A stretch of 64,000 nt of DNA from positions 62,001 to 126,000 of the forward strand of contig NZ_AUBE01000006.1 in assembly GCF_000429085.1 (NCBI RefSeq), in the 5' to 3' direction. Positions 8,688-17,162 of this stretch are shown piece after piece (positions within the stretch are counted from its first letter, which is position 1; each line of letters begins with the position of its first letter). The position numbers and the translations under genes were made by a program. The notes below the pieces were generated by a model. The model saw only the letters and a list, made by a program, of their open reading frames with translations, was not told where the DNA came from and searched no databases. The DNA is from Streptomyces flavidovirens DSM 40150 (lineage in GTDB: Bacteria > Actinomycetota > Actinomycetes > Streptomycetales > Streptomycetaceae).

Positions 8688-9731
8688 TTACGGCGCGGTC
8701 TGGACCTTGATCTTGCCGGCGATGATGTCGGCCTTCGCCTTGTCGACGGCGGCGATGAGGTCGGTCATCTTCTTGTACTCCGGGTTGGAGTCGGAGAGGC
8801 CGACGCCGTCCTTGTCGAGGCCGTAGCGGACCTCACCGGACTGCGGCTTGCCGTCCTTGACCGACTTGATCAGGTTGTAGACCGAGTCGGAGACGTCCTT
8901 GGTCACCGAAGTGAGGATCTTGTCCTTGTACTTCGCCAGACCGGCCTGGTTGTACTGGTCGGAGTCGACGCCGATGGCCCACTTGCCCTCGATGGCGGCC
9001 GCCTCGATCGAGCCGGAGCCCGCGAGACCCGCGGCGTGGTAGATCACGTCGGCGCCCTTGTCGAGCTGGCCCTGGGCGGCGGCCTTGCCGAGGTCGGGCT
9101 TGGAGAAGCCGTCGAAGTTCGGCGGCTGCGTCAGGTACTGCTTGAGCACCTCGACCTTGGGGTTGGTGTCCTTGACGCCCTGGGCGAAGCCCGCCTCGAA
9201 CTTCTTGATGAGCGGGACCTCGACACCACCGATGAAGCCGACCTTGTTGGTCTTGGTGGCCTTGGCGGCGGCGACGCCGGCGAGGTAGGAGCCCTGCTCC
9301 TCGTTGAAGACCATGTTCGCGATGTTCTTACCGGTCACCGAGGTGTCGTCGATGATGCCGAAGGTGGTCTTCGGGAACTTCGGCGCGACCTTCTTGATGG
9401 CCGGGGCGTAGGCGAAACCGACACCGATCACCGGGTTGTTGCCGGAGCGGGCAAGCTCGGTGAGGCGCTGGACCTTGTCGGCGTCCGACTCGCCCTCGGA
9501 GGGCTCCTGGTCGTTGCCCTTGATGCCAAGGTCTTTTTCGGCCTTCGACAGACCGGCGTAGGCCGCGTCGTTGAAGGACTGGTCGCCACGGCCGCCGATG
9601 TCGTACGCGATGGCGGCGCTGGCTTCCTTCGAGCCGGAACCGGAGTCCGACGTCTTGCCACACGCGGTGGCGGAAAGTGCGAGAGCTGTGGACGCGATGG
9701 CCACAGTGGCAATCCTGGTTACGCGGCGCAA
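8688..9731 (-). CDS. BMP-family nucleoside-binding lipoprotein
   Basis: A 347-residue extracytoplasmic binding protein of the Bmp/PnrA family that captures purine or other nucleosides for the adjacent importer. A signal peptide (MRRVTRIATVAIASTALALS) ends in the lipobox SATAC, so Cys 24 should be lipidated. Family features include IAYDIGGRGDQSFNDAAYAG near the start, the ligand-site region GVGFAYAPAIKKVA, VGFIGGVEVPLI, and AAGLAGSGSIEAA. The TTG start at 9731 has AAGGAG 7 bases upstream. A strong hairpin separates it from the transporter genes. Confidence 0.92.
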   Translation of the reverse strand: MRRVTRIATVAIASTALALSATACGKTSDSGSGSKEASAAIAYDIGGRGDQSFNDAAYAGLSKAEKDLGIKGNDQEPSEGESDADKVQRLTELARSGNNPVIGVGFAYAPAIKKVAPKFPKTTFGIIDDTSVTGKNIANMVFNEEQGSYLAGVAAAKATKTNKVGFIGGVEVPLIKKFEAGFAQGVKDTNPKVEVLKQYLTQPPNFDGFSKPDLGKAAAQGQLDKGADVIYHAAGLAGSGSIEAAAIEGKWAIGVDSDQYNQAGLAKYKDKILTSVTKDVSDSVYNLIKSVKDGKPQSGEVRYGLDKDGVGLSDSNPEYKKMTDLIAAVDKAKADIIAGKIKVQTAP

Positions 9732-9868
9732 GGGAGGGCTCCTTCGACCTGACCGAAGCGCCTCTGCCGGCGCTGGTTTCGCGGCGATCGTAACGCGCGT
9801 AGATGCCGGTTAAGCGACCGTACGACAGCTGTTATCGGATCGTCGTGAACGGAAGGCGCCGTGGCTGA

Positions 9869-11116
9869 TTACGAACGGTGTCCGCCAAGCAGCGCGGCGG
9901 CGGTGAAGAGTTCGACACCGGCCTCGATCGCCGCCTCATCCACGTCGAAATCACCACGATGCAGGTCACCTCGGGCGGTGTCCCCCGGAGTGCGTACGCC
10001 CAGCCGGGCCATCGCGCCGGGGACCTGCTCCAGGTACCAGGAGAAGTCCTCGCCGCCCAGGCTCTGCTCGGTGTCCTCGATCGCGTGCAGTCCGCGCCGG
10101 GCGGCCATGGCGTCCGTGAGCAGCTCGGTGACGGAGTGCTCATTCACTACGGGCGGGACGCCGCGCACGTAGTTGATCTCCGACTTGGCGCCATGCAGGG
10201 TCGCGATCTCGTCGATCGCGGCATGGATCAGGTCCGGGGCCTCGTGCCAGGCGTCGAGGTCCAGGCAGCGGACGGTACCGGCGAGCTCGGCGCGCTGCGG
10301 GATGACGTTGCAGGCGTGGCCGGATTCGATACGGCCCCAGGTCACCGCGAGCCCGGCGCGCGCGTCGACCCGGCGGGCGACCAGCGCGGGGACGTCGGTG
10401 GCGACCCGGGCGACGGCCGTGACCAGGTCGGTGGTGAGGTGCGGGCGGGCGGTGTGGCCGCCGGGGCCGCCGAGCGAGATTTCGAGCCGGTCGCAGGCCG
10501 AGGTGATGGGGCCGGTACGCAGGCCGATGCGGCCCGCGTCGACCTTGGGGTCGCAGTGCACCGCGATGATCGAGCCGACGCCGTTGAGGCCGCCGGCCTC
10601 GATCACGCCGAGCGCGCCGCCGGGCATCATCTCCTCGGCGGGCTGGAAGATCAGCCGTACCGGCTGCGGCAGCAGGCCCTGCCGGTCCAGGTCGGCGAGG
10701 ACCACGCCCGCCCCGAGCACCACCGTGGTGTGTACGTCGTGGCCGCAGGCGTGCGCGCGGTCGGGGACGGTGGAGCGGTACGGGACGCCGGTCTTGGTGT
10801 CCGGGATGGGCAGCGCGTCGATGTCCGCGCGGATGGCCAGCATCGGGCGTACGCCGTCCCGGTCGGGACGGTCCGTGCCGATGTCGCAGATGAGTCCGGT
10901 GCCGGAGGGCAGCACGCGCGGCGCCAGGCCTGCCTGCTCCAGGCGGGCCTTGATCGCGGCGGTGGTGCGGAATTCCTGGTTGCCGAGCTCCGGGTGCATG
11001 TGCAGGTCGCGGCGGAAGGCGATCAGCTCAAGACGCAGGCTCTCGGGCAGCGTGCCGGGGAGCTGGACCATCCCTGACAGTGCTGCTTCTTCGGACTCGC
11101 AGATCAGCTGGCTCAT
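9869..11116 (-). CDS. M20-family amidohydrolase
   Basis: A zinc peptidase/aminoacylase-like hydrolase of the HipO/AbgB group (415 residues from this start). Metal and catalytic motifs are intact: RRDLHMHPELGNQEF, RADIDALPI, HACGHDVHTTVVLG, PAEEMMPGGALGVIEAGGL and GGEDFSWYLEQVPG. The dimerisation domain lies about residues 190-310. The substrate is probably an N-acyl amino acid or hippurate-like amide. An ATG at 11116 gives a normal N-terminus; an in-frame ATG at 11071 is an alternative, and both have only AGGG directly before them. It is a single gene between the nucleoside and glycopolymer blocks. Confidence 0.88.
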   Translation of the reverse strand: MSQLICESEEAALSGMVQLPGTLPESLRLELIAFRRDLHMHPELGNQEFRTTAAIKARLEQAGLAPRVLPSGTGLICDIGTDRPDRDGVRPMLAIRADIDALPIPDTKTGVPYRSTVPDRAHACGHDVHTTVVLGAGVVLADLDRQGLLPQPVRLIFQPAEEMMPGGALGVIEAGGLNGVGSIIAVHCDPKVDAGRIGLRTGPITSACDRLEISLGGPGGHTARPHLTTDLVTAVARVATDVPALVARRVDARAGLAVTWGRIESGHACNVIPQRAELAGTVRCLDLDAWHEAPDLIHAAIDEIATLHGAKSEINYVRGVPPVVNEHSVTELLTDAMAARRGLHAIEDTEQSLGGEDFSWYLEQVPGAMARLGVRTPGDTARGDLHRGDFDVDEAAIEAGVELFTAAALLGGHRS

Positions 11117-11360
11117 CCCTGAAAGAGTAGGCGTCTTTGGGGGGTAACTAACCAGCGATCTACAAAACTTCAGCCTCATAGGGGAAAGAAAACCGGCTGC
11201 GCGATGCATGGGCGTACTGCTGGGCGGGTAAGCTGCGCCGCTCTCGTTCCCGTGCCGGCCTGGTGTTTTACCTCCCGTTGGGGCTGCTCCCCGGCCCGCG
11301 CCTTCCCCGGCCGGGCCGGTAAGTGCGTGGGCAAAGTCACATATGTGGCGAACTAGACAT

Positions 11361-12443
11361 TCAGCCCAGGGCGGGCAGCCGCTGGACGTCGCGGGCCGTG
11401 GTCGTGACGCCCGCCAGGAAGCCCTGGGCGCGGGGCGAGGCCGTTTCCTTCAGCCACAGCGGGTTCACGTCGCAGACGGCGACCCGCACGCCCGTGCCCG
11501 CCAGGGCGAGCGGGAGCGTGTGGACCACGGTGGACGGGAAGCTCAGGATCAGCCGGCCGATCGGGCCGCGCCGGGCTATGAGCTCCAGCGGCAGGTCGGG
11601 CCGGACGATCTCCAGACCCGTCTCGACGGCCAGCCGGTGCAGCTTGTCGGCGCTCTCGCGGCGGTGGGCGAAGTAGCGGGTGGCCCCGTGGGCGCGGGCC
11701 AGGGCGGTGACCGCCTCGACGTACCGGTCGGGGTCGACGACGCCCGTCTCCACCAGCGACGTCCCGACGAGGTCGGCGCCGCGCGAGACGCGGGGCGGGC
11801 CGAAGCGGGCGCGCGTCCAGCCGAAGTCGTTGGCGGTGACGGTAACCCCCGGCGCCTCCTCGACCGGCATCGAGGTGAAGACCTCGACGGTACGGGTCCG
11901 CGACGGGGTGAGGCGGCGGCGCGCGACCGCCGAGACCGGCCCGAAGACGAGGTCGCGCGGCCCCCGGCGGCCGCCGCGCCGGTGCCAGCGCACCAGACGC
12001 TCGCCGCCGGTGAGCTGGGCGATGAACTCCATCGTGGCCGTGCCGTCGTCGACGACGACCAGGTCACGGGCGCGGGTGATCGTCAGCAGCAGCTGTACGT
12101 AACGGGAGAACGGGTCGCCGATCACGATCCGGTGTGCCCGCCGCAGGGCGGACGCGAGACCGCCGATCGTCTGGAACGGCGCCCCCGCCCCGCCCCGGGC
12201 CTCCTCCCACCGCACCCGCATGCCTTCGTGGCGTGCGAGCTCCGCCATGCGCCGCAGTTGGCCGCGGGTCATGGGGTCGGTGGGCGACAGGACGACGACC
12301 GTGAGGTCGTGCGGCCGTGTCCGCGCCCGGGGGCCTGCCTTGGCATGGGCCCACTCCAGGACGTTCAGGAGCTGGACCGGGCTCTCGACGAAGGCGAGAG
12401 TTCCGTAAGCCTCGGGGGCGGGGGCGCCGGGGGTGCCGTTCAC
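11361..12443 (-). CDS. Polysialyltransferase-like protein of the nonulosonic-acid cluster
   Basis: GT-B-like protein, 360 residues from the GTG at 12443. It opens with TLAFVESPVQLLNVLEWAHA, a start shared by actinobacterial proteins near neuAB genes. VVVDDGTATMEF provides the (D/E)DG motif and LSFPSTVVHTLPLAL the Ser-Thr motif of bacterial polysialyltransferases; the usual His-Pro motif is not obvious. The start is uncertain: GGAGAG lies about 14 bases upstream of this GTG, and an earlier start at 12509 would overlap neuB. It directly follows neuB and probably helps polymerise or transfer the nonulosonic acid. Confidence 0.65.
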   Translation of the reverse strand: MNGTPGAPAPEAYGTLAFVESPVQLLNVLEWAHAKAGPRARTRPHDLTVVVLSPTDPMTRGQLRRMAELARHEGMRVRWEEARGGAGAPFQTIGGLASALRRAHRIVIGDPFSRYVQLLLTITRARDLVVVDDGTATMEFIAQLTGGERLVRWHRRGGRRGPRDLVFGPVSAVARRRLTPSRTRTVEVFTSMPVEEAPGVTVTANDFGWTRARFGPPRVSRGADLVGTSLVETGVVDPDRYVEAVTALARAHGATRYFAHRRESADKLHRLAVETGLEIVRPDLPLELIARRGPIGRLILSFPSTVVHTLPLALAGTGVRVAVCDVNPLWLKETASPRAQGFLAGVTTTARDVQRLPALG

Positions 12444-12465
12444 GGCGACTTGACCGTCTCTCCGG

Positions 12466-13392
12466 TCAGACCGCGACGGGCTCGCGGTCGGCGCCCTCGG
12501 CGACGACACCCGCGACGCGGCGCAGCTTCTTCATCGGGCCCAGCTCGGACTCGTACACCTTCTTTACGCCGTCACCGAGGGAGGCCTCGATGGTGCGGAT
12601 GTCGCGGACCAGGCGGGTGAGGCCGCCGGGCTCGACGGACGCGGCCTGGTCGGAGCCCCACATGGCGCGGTCCAGGGTGATGTGGCGCTCGACGAACGCG
12701 GCGCCGAGGGCGACGGCGGCGAGGGTCGTCTGGAGGCCCGTCTCGTGACCGCTGTAGCCGATCGGGACGTTGGGGTACTCGGCCTGGAGGGTGTTGATCA
12801 CCCGGAGGTTGAGCTCCTCGGCCTGCGCCGGGTACGTCGAAGTGGCGTGGCAGAGCAGGATGTTGTCGCTGCCCAGAACCTCCACGGCGTGGCGGATCTG
12901 GCGTGGCGTCGACATGCCGGTGGAGAGGATGATCGTGCGGCCGGTCGCGCGCAGCGAGCGCAGCAGCTCGTCGTCGGTGAGGGACGCGGAGGCGACCTTG
13001 TGGGCCGGTACGTCGAACTTCTCCAGGAAGGCGACGGCCTCGGTGTCCCACGGAGAGGCGAACCAGTCGATGCCGCGCTTCTTGCAGTACTCGCCGATGG
13101 CGCGGTACTCGTCCTCGCCGAACTCCACGCGGTGGCGGTAGTCGATGTACGTCATGCGGCCCCACGGGGTGTCGCGCTCGATGTCCCACTGGTCGCGCGG
13201 CGTGCAGATCTCCGGGGTGCGCTTCTGGAACTTGACCGCGTCGCAGCCGGCGTCGGCGGCGGCGTCAATGAGCGCGAAGGCGTTCTCGATGTCGCCGTTG
13301 TGGTTGATGCCGATCTCGCCGGTGACGTAGACGGGGTGACCGGGGCCCGCGGTCTTGGAACCGAGGGTGCGGAGGCGCGAGTTGGTGCTCAT
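12466..13392 (-). CDS. neuB: Nonulosonic acid synthase (NeuB family)
   Basis: A 308-residue TIM-barrel synthase that condenses phosphoenolpyruvate with a hexosamine or hexose substrate to make a nine-carbon sugar acid. Conserved stretches are YVTGEIGINHNGDIENA, CDAVKFQKRTPEICTP, DWFASPWDTEAVAFLEKFDV, TIILSTGMST, CHATSTYPA and GYSGHETGLQTTLAAVALGA. It lacks the C-terminal antifreeze-like (SAF) domain of classic NeuB (about 345 residues). That deletion, and the neighbouring KdsC-like phosphatase domain, fit a Kdn-9-phosphate-type route better than free Neu5Ac. The substrate is inferred. Confidence 0.88.
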   Translation of the reverse strand: MSTNSRLRTLGSKTAGPGHPVYVTGEIGINHNGDIENAFALIDAAADAGCDAVKFQKRTPEICTPRDQWDIERDTPWGRMTYIDYRHRVEFGEDEYRAIGEYCKKRGIDWFASPWDTEAVAFLEKFDVPAHKVASASLTDDELLRSLRATGRTIILSTGMSTPRQIRHAVEVLGSDNILLCHATSTYPAQAEELNLRVINTLQAEYPNVPIGYSGHETGLQTTLAAVALGAAFVERHITLDRAMWGSDQAASVEPGGLTRLVRDIRTIEASLGDGVKKVYESELGPMKKLRRVAGVVAEGADREPVAV

Positions 13393-13430
13393 GTCGTTCT
13401 TTCCTAACGGGGGGAGTTACGGGAGGTGAG

Positions 13431-14693
13431 TTACGGGGTGGGGACCGAGGTGGGGATGGGGGTGTGGGTGAGCGACGGGCCGAGGACCCAGGCGGCGATC
13501 TCGCGGATCGCGCCCTCTCCGCCCGGCACGGTCGTCACGGCGCGGGCGGCGCCGCGGACCGTGGCGTGGGCGTTGGCGACCGCCACCGGCCAGCCCACGA
13601 GGGCCAGGCAGGACAGGTCGTTGACGTCGTTGCCGGCGTAGAGCACACGCTCGGGCGCGACTCCCTGCTCCTCGCACCACTGCTTGAGGGCGAGGTCCTT
13701 GCGGTCGACGCCGTGGAGCACGGGGATGCGCAGCTTGCGGGCCCGTGCGGCGACGACCGCGTTCTCCTCCGTGGACAGGATCAGCAGCTTGAGCCCCGAC
13801 TTGCGCAGGGCCGCGATGCCGAGCCCGTCGCCGCGGTGCACGGCGACGAGTTCCCGTCCTTCGGAGTCGATCAGCACCCGGTCGTCGGTCTGGGTGCCGT
13901 CGAAGTCGATGACGACGGCGTCGATGTCGTCGCGGGTGGGGAGGGAGGCGGCCTGCGCGTCGAGGAGGGGCGCCAGCGCGCGGGCGCGGGCCAGGTCGTG
14001 CGGGTCGTCGATCTCCAGGACGCGGGCCGGGTCCGTGACGACGAGCGCGGTCCGCCCGAAGAAGCGGTGCCCGGCCTTCCGGAACCCGGCGGCGTCCATG
14101 GCGTACGCCGCACCGGTCTCCAGGAAGTCCCGCGGACGGTCCTGACGGCGGGGGCGGAAGCTCTTGTCGTGGTTCACGCCCGTGGCTGTGTCCTCTTCCC
14201 GCCAGACGAAGCCGTGGAAGGGGGCCACCGTGTGGGCCGTGTCCGCGCCGTCCTCGACGACCGCCGCGGCGACGCCTTCGACGTCCTCGCTGGTCAGGAA
14301 CGGGCTCGTGCACTGCACCAGCAGCACCACGTCCACCACCGCGCCGTGCATCGCCTCATGGGCGTCCATGGCGTGCAGTACGGCGGCCTCGCTGGTCGCC
14401 GTGTCCCCCGCGATGTCCGCCGGGCGCGGCACACAGTGCAATCTGTCGGCTTCGCCGAGGGCCGCGCCCGCGCCGCGGGCCGCCGCCGCGATGGCGGGGT
14501 CGTCCGTGGAGACCACGACATCCGTCACCAGGCCGGCGCCCAGGCACGCCCGGACGGCGCGCGCCACGAGCGGCACGCCCCCGACCGGGGCGAGGTTCTT
14601 CGCCGGTACGCCCTTGGATCCGCCGCGGGCGGGGATCACGGCCAGTACGCGGCGTACGGACTCGGCGGTACCGGACTGGGGCTGGCTGCTCAT
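13431..14693 (-). CDS. neuA: CMP-nonulosonate cytidylyltransferase fused to KdsC-like HAD phosphatase
   Basis: A 420-residue two-domain enzyme. Residues about 15-230 are a CMP-sialic acid/CMP-Kdo synthetase: VLAVIPARGGSKGVPAKNLAPVGG, VVVSTDDPAIAAAA, LVQCTSPFLTSEDVE and ETGAAYAMDAAGF. Residues about 255-410 are a HAD phosphatase of the KdsC type: VVIDFDGTQTDD, LLILSTEENAVVAARARKL, VDRKDLALKQW and YAGNDVNDLSCL. It could both dephosphorylate the NeuB product and activate it with CTP. The ATG overlaps the stop of the upstream DUF6716 gene (ATGA), and neuB lies 38 bases downstream, giving one operon. Confidence 0.9.
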   Translation of the reverse strand: MSSQPQSGTAESVRRVLAVIPARGGSKGVPAKNLAPVGGVPLVARAVRACLGAGLVTDVVVSTDDPAIAAAARGAGAALGEADRLHCVPRPADIAGDTATSEAAVLHAMDAHEAMHGAVVDVVLLVQCTSPFLTSEDVEGVAAAVVEDGADTAHTVAPFHGFVWREEDTATGVNHDKSFRPRRQDRPRDFLETGAAYAMDAAGFRKAGHRFFGRTALVVTDPARVLEIDDPHDLARARALAPLLDAQAASLPTRDDIDAVVIDFDGTQTDDRVLIDSEGRELVAVHRGDGLGIAALRKSGLKLLILSTEENAVVAARARKLRIPVLHGVDRKDLALKQWCEEQGVAPERVLYAGNDVNDLSCLALVGWPVAVANAHATVRGAARAVTTVPGGEGAIREIAAWVLGPSLTHTPIPTSVPTP

Positions 14694-15982
14694 AGTTCTC
14701 CCATGCGGCGGATGACGGGCGCCACGCGCTGCACCCCGTGGCGGTACGCCCCGCGCGCTGCCTCCCGTACGGCGTCGCGCAGGACGCGGCGTACACCGGT
14801 GACGTCGGTGGTGGTGTGCGTGCCGTCGAGGCGGTGGCGGGCGAGGATGCCGGGGAGGTAGCCCGGCGCGGTGGCGGAGGTGTAGTAGGGGGCCAGCGGC
14901 GGCAGGCCGGGGCGCTCCAGGAGTGCGGTGACCCGTTCGCGTACGGCGTCGAAGGCCGTGTCGTACGAGCCGTCGGCGGCCACTCCCTGCGTCGCCAGCC
15001 ACTCCTCGCCGGCCCGCGGCCGGTGACCGGCGTCGAGCTGGTCCCAGGAGGCGAGGCATCCGGAGCCGAGGAAGTGGTGGTTGCCGAGGACCTCGCGCAC
15101 GCCCAGGTCGGTGAGGACGGCGGTCGGGACGCGGCGGTGCAGGGACTCCAGGGCGGCGGTCGAACTGACCGTGACGAGCAGGTCGGTACGGTCCAGGACC
15201 TCGCCCATGTGTCCGTACACGAGGCGGAAGTTGGGGGGCACGCCGCCTTCGATTCGGGCGGCGAGCTTCTGGTACGGCAGTTCCTCGATGTGCGTGGTGT
15301 GCTCGCCCGGCTTGCTGCGGAGCTTGAGCAGCACCTCGCGGCCGGGGTGCAGCCGGGCGTGCTGGACGAGGCGGCGCAGCAGGTAGGAGCGGTCGGCGCG
15401 GGACTGCGGGACGGAGGGCTGCGCGGCGAAGACGACGGTGCGGGTGTCGGTGCCTTCGTACGGCGCGCCCCCCAGGAACGGCAGCGCGGCCTCCGTCACG
15501 GCCGAGGCGTCGGCGCCCACGCCCTCGTACACCGCGCGGAAGCGCTCCGCGTCGTGGCGCGAGTTCGCGATGACGATGTCCGCGCCGTGGCGCAGCAGCA
15601 GCCCGTCGGCCAGCTTCTCGTAGACGACGCCGACATAGCCGGTGCCGATGACGGGCCGGCGGTCGGTGTCCGGCCACAGCGGCGCGAGGCCGTGCAGCAT
15701 CGCCTGCACCGCTCCCCCGACGAGGGCGAGCAGGACGACGTCGTACGCCTCGTGCTCGACCTCCCCGATGAATTCGGCGGCGGTCACCTCCCGCACACCG
15801 TCGACCGGCACGCCGACCTCGGCGAGCTGGCGGGGTGTGGGGGTGGCCCGGCCGCGGAGCAGAAATCCGCTGACTTCGGCTTCCGGCGCGATACGGCGGG
15901 CGGTGAGGGCGCCCCATTTCCATCGCGTATCGGAATCGGCGATCACGGCGATCCGCAGGGCTTTGCTGGTACTTGCTGGCAC
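14690..15982 (-). CDS. DUF6716-type putative glycosyltransferase
   Basis: A 430-residue protein, first gene of the minus-strand nonulosonate operon. ALRIAVIADSDTRWKWGALTARRIAPEA starts a Rossmann-like domain, and GTGYVGVVYEKLADGLLLRHGADIVIANS and LLVTVSSTAALESLHRRVPTAVL are conserved. The latter resembles the Ser-Thr donor-site motif of polysialyltransferase-like GT-B enzymes, and I recall this family as DUF6716. I chose GTG at 15982 because TAGTTT (15990-15995) stands 7 bases upstream, which is the layout of a leaderless Streptomyces promoter. A TTG at 16021 is possible. The activity is inferred from context. Confidence 0.65.
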   Translation of the reverse strand: MPASTSKALRIAVIADSDTRWKWGALTARRIAPEAEVSGFLLRGRATPTPRQLAEVGVPVDGVREVTAAEFIGEVEHEAYDVVLLALVGGAVQAMLHGLAPLWPDTDRRPVIGTGYVGVVYEKLADGLLLRHGADIVIANSRHDAERFRAVYEGVGADASAVTEAALPFLGGAPYEGTDTRTVVFAAQPSVPQSRADRSYLLRRLVQHARLHPGREVLLKLRSKPGEHTTHIEELPYQKLAARIEGGVPPNFRLVYGHMGEVLDRTDLLVTVSSTAALESLHRRVPTAVLTDLGVREVLGNHHFLGSGCLASWDQLDAGHRPRAGEEWLATQGVAADGSYDTAFDAVRERVTALLERPGLPPLAPYYTSATAPGYLPGILARHRLDGTHTTTDVTGVRRVLRDAVREAARGAYRHGVQRVAPVIRRMGEL

Positions 15983-16169
15983 GTCCAAGAAACTAGGCAG
16001 GCATTCCGATTGACGGCCCAACTCAGCCGCAACAAACGGTTAACAGCACATCGACGATCGGCGTCGGCGCCCGCAAAGCAGGCGGGTTAACCATTCCGCC
16101 ATTCTTCGTTCACCCGGCATCCCTCCGGGGGTCGCAACGAATGCCGCGGTGCGCCCTAGCGTCACGGAG

Positions 16170-17162
16170 GTGGTCAAGCTCTCTGTCGTCGTGCCGTTCT
16201 TCAACGTGCAGACATACGCCCCAGACACCCTTCGGAGTCTCCGCGCGAACGCGCGGGACGACTTCGAGTTCATCCTCGTCGACGACTGTTCGACCGACGG
16301 AACGCCGGAGATCCTCCAGCGCGCCGAACGCGACCTGCCGGGGGCGATCCTGGTCAGACACGAGACCAACGGCGGCCTGGCCACCGCCCGCAACACCGGT
16401 CTCGACGCGGCGCGCGGCGAATACCTGACGTTCCTCGACGGCGACGACTGGCTGGCCCCCGGTCACTACGCGCGCCTGCTCGCCGCGATGGAGGAACTGG
16501 GCTGCGACTTCGTCCGTACGGACCATGTGCAGTGCACCGGACGTACGCGTACGGTCCACCGCGTCCCGCACGGCAAGCGCGGCGTGGTCATGTCGCCGCG
16601 CGACGCGATCCTGCCCGCCAGCCGTTCCACCTCCGTCGACTACGCCTTCGCCTGGGCCGGCATGTATCACCGCAGGCTCGCCGACCGGGGGCTGCTGCAC
16701 TTCACCGACGGCCTGCGCACGGCCGAGGACCGGCCGTGGATCTGGCGGCTGCACCGGGAGGCCGAGAGCTTCGCGGCGCTCGGCACGCTGGGTGTCTTCT
16801 ACCGGCGGGGCGTCGCGTCGTCGCTGACGCAGATCGGCGACGTACGGCAGCTCGATTTCATCCGGGCCTTCGATCAGGTCATCGAGGAAACGGCGAAGGA
16901 CCCGGACGCCGACCAGCTTCTCCCGAAAGCCGTACGCACGTACTGCGCCATCATTTCCCACCACCTGGGAAGCATCGAAAGGTTCGAACCGGCCGTGGCA
17001 CGGAAATTGCGGGTGATGAGTGCGGCGGCTCTCAAACGGATGCCGCAGGACTTCCTCAAGGACGCGCTGGATTCCATGGACGTGGAGCGTTCCGTACGGC
17101 TGCGGCGCCTGCGCCGCCGGCCCGCGTCTTCCGCTTCCGCCGCGCCGGGGGTCGCTGCCTGA
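16170..17162 (+). CDS. Family 2 glycosyltransferase
   Basis: GT-A enzyme of 330 residues. VVKLSVVVPFFNVQTYAPDTLRSL, FILVDDCSTDGTPEIL, NGGLATARNTGLDAARGEYLTFLDGDDWLAPG contain the nucleotide-binding VDD and the metal-binding DGDD. Later, RTAEDRPWIWRLH supplies the ED acid/base region. It starts the rightward half of the cluster, divergent from the DUF6716 gene. The GTG at 16170 lies 7 bases after TAGCGT (16157-16162), suggesting a leaderless transcript. The last base of its stop is the first base of the next ATG. Confidence 0.82.
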   Translation: MVKLSVVVPFFNVQTYAPDTLRSLRANARDDFEFILVDDCSTDGTPEILQRAERDLPGAILVRHETNGGLATARNTGLDAARGEYLTFLDGDDWLAPGHYARLLAAMEELGCDFVRTDHVQCTGRTRTVHRVPHGKRGVVMSPRDAILPASRSTSVDYAFAWAGMYHRRLADRGLLHFTDGLRTAEDRPWIWRLHREAESFAALGTLGVFYRRGVASSLTQIGDVRQLDFIRAFDQVIEETAKDPDADQLLPKAVRTYCAIISHHLGSIERFEPAVARKLRVMSAAALKRMPQDFLKDALDSMDVERSVRLRRLRRRPASSASAAPGVAA

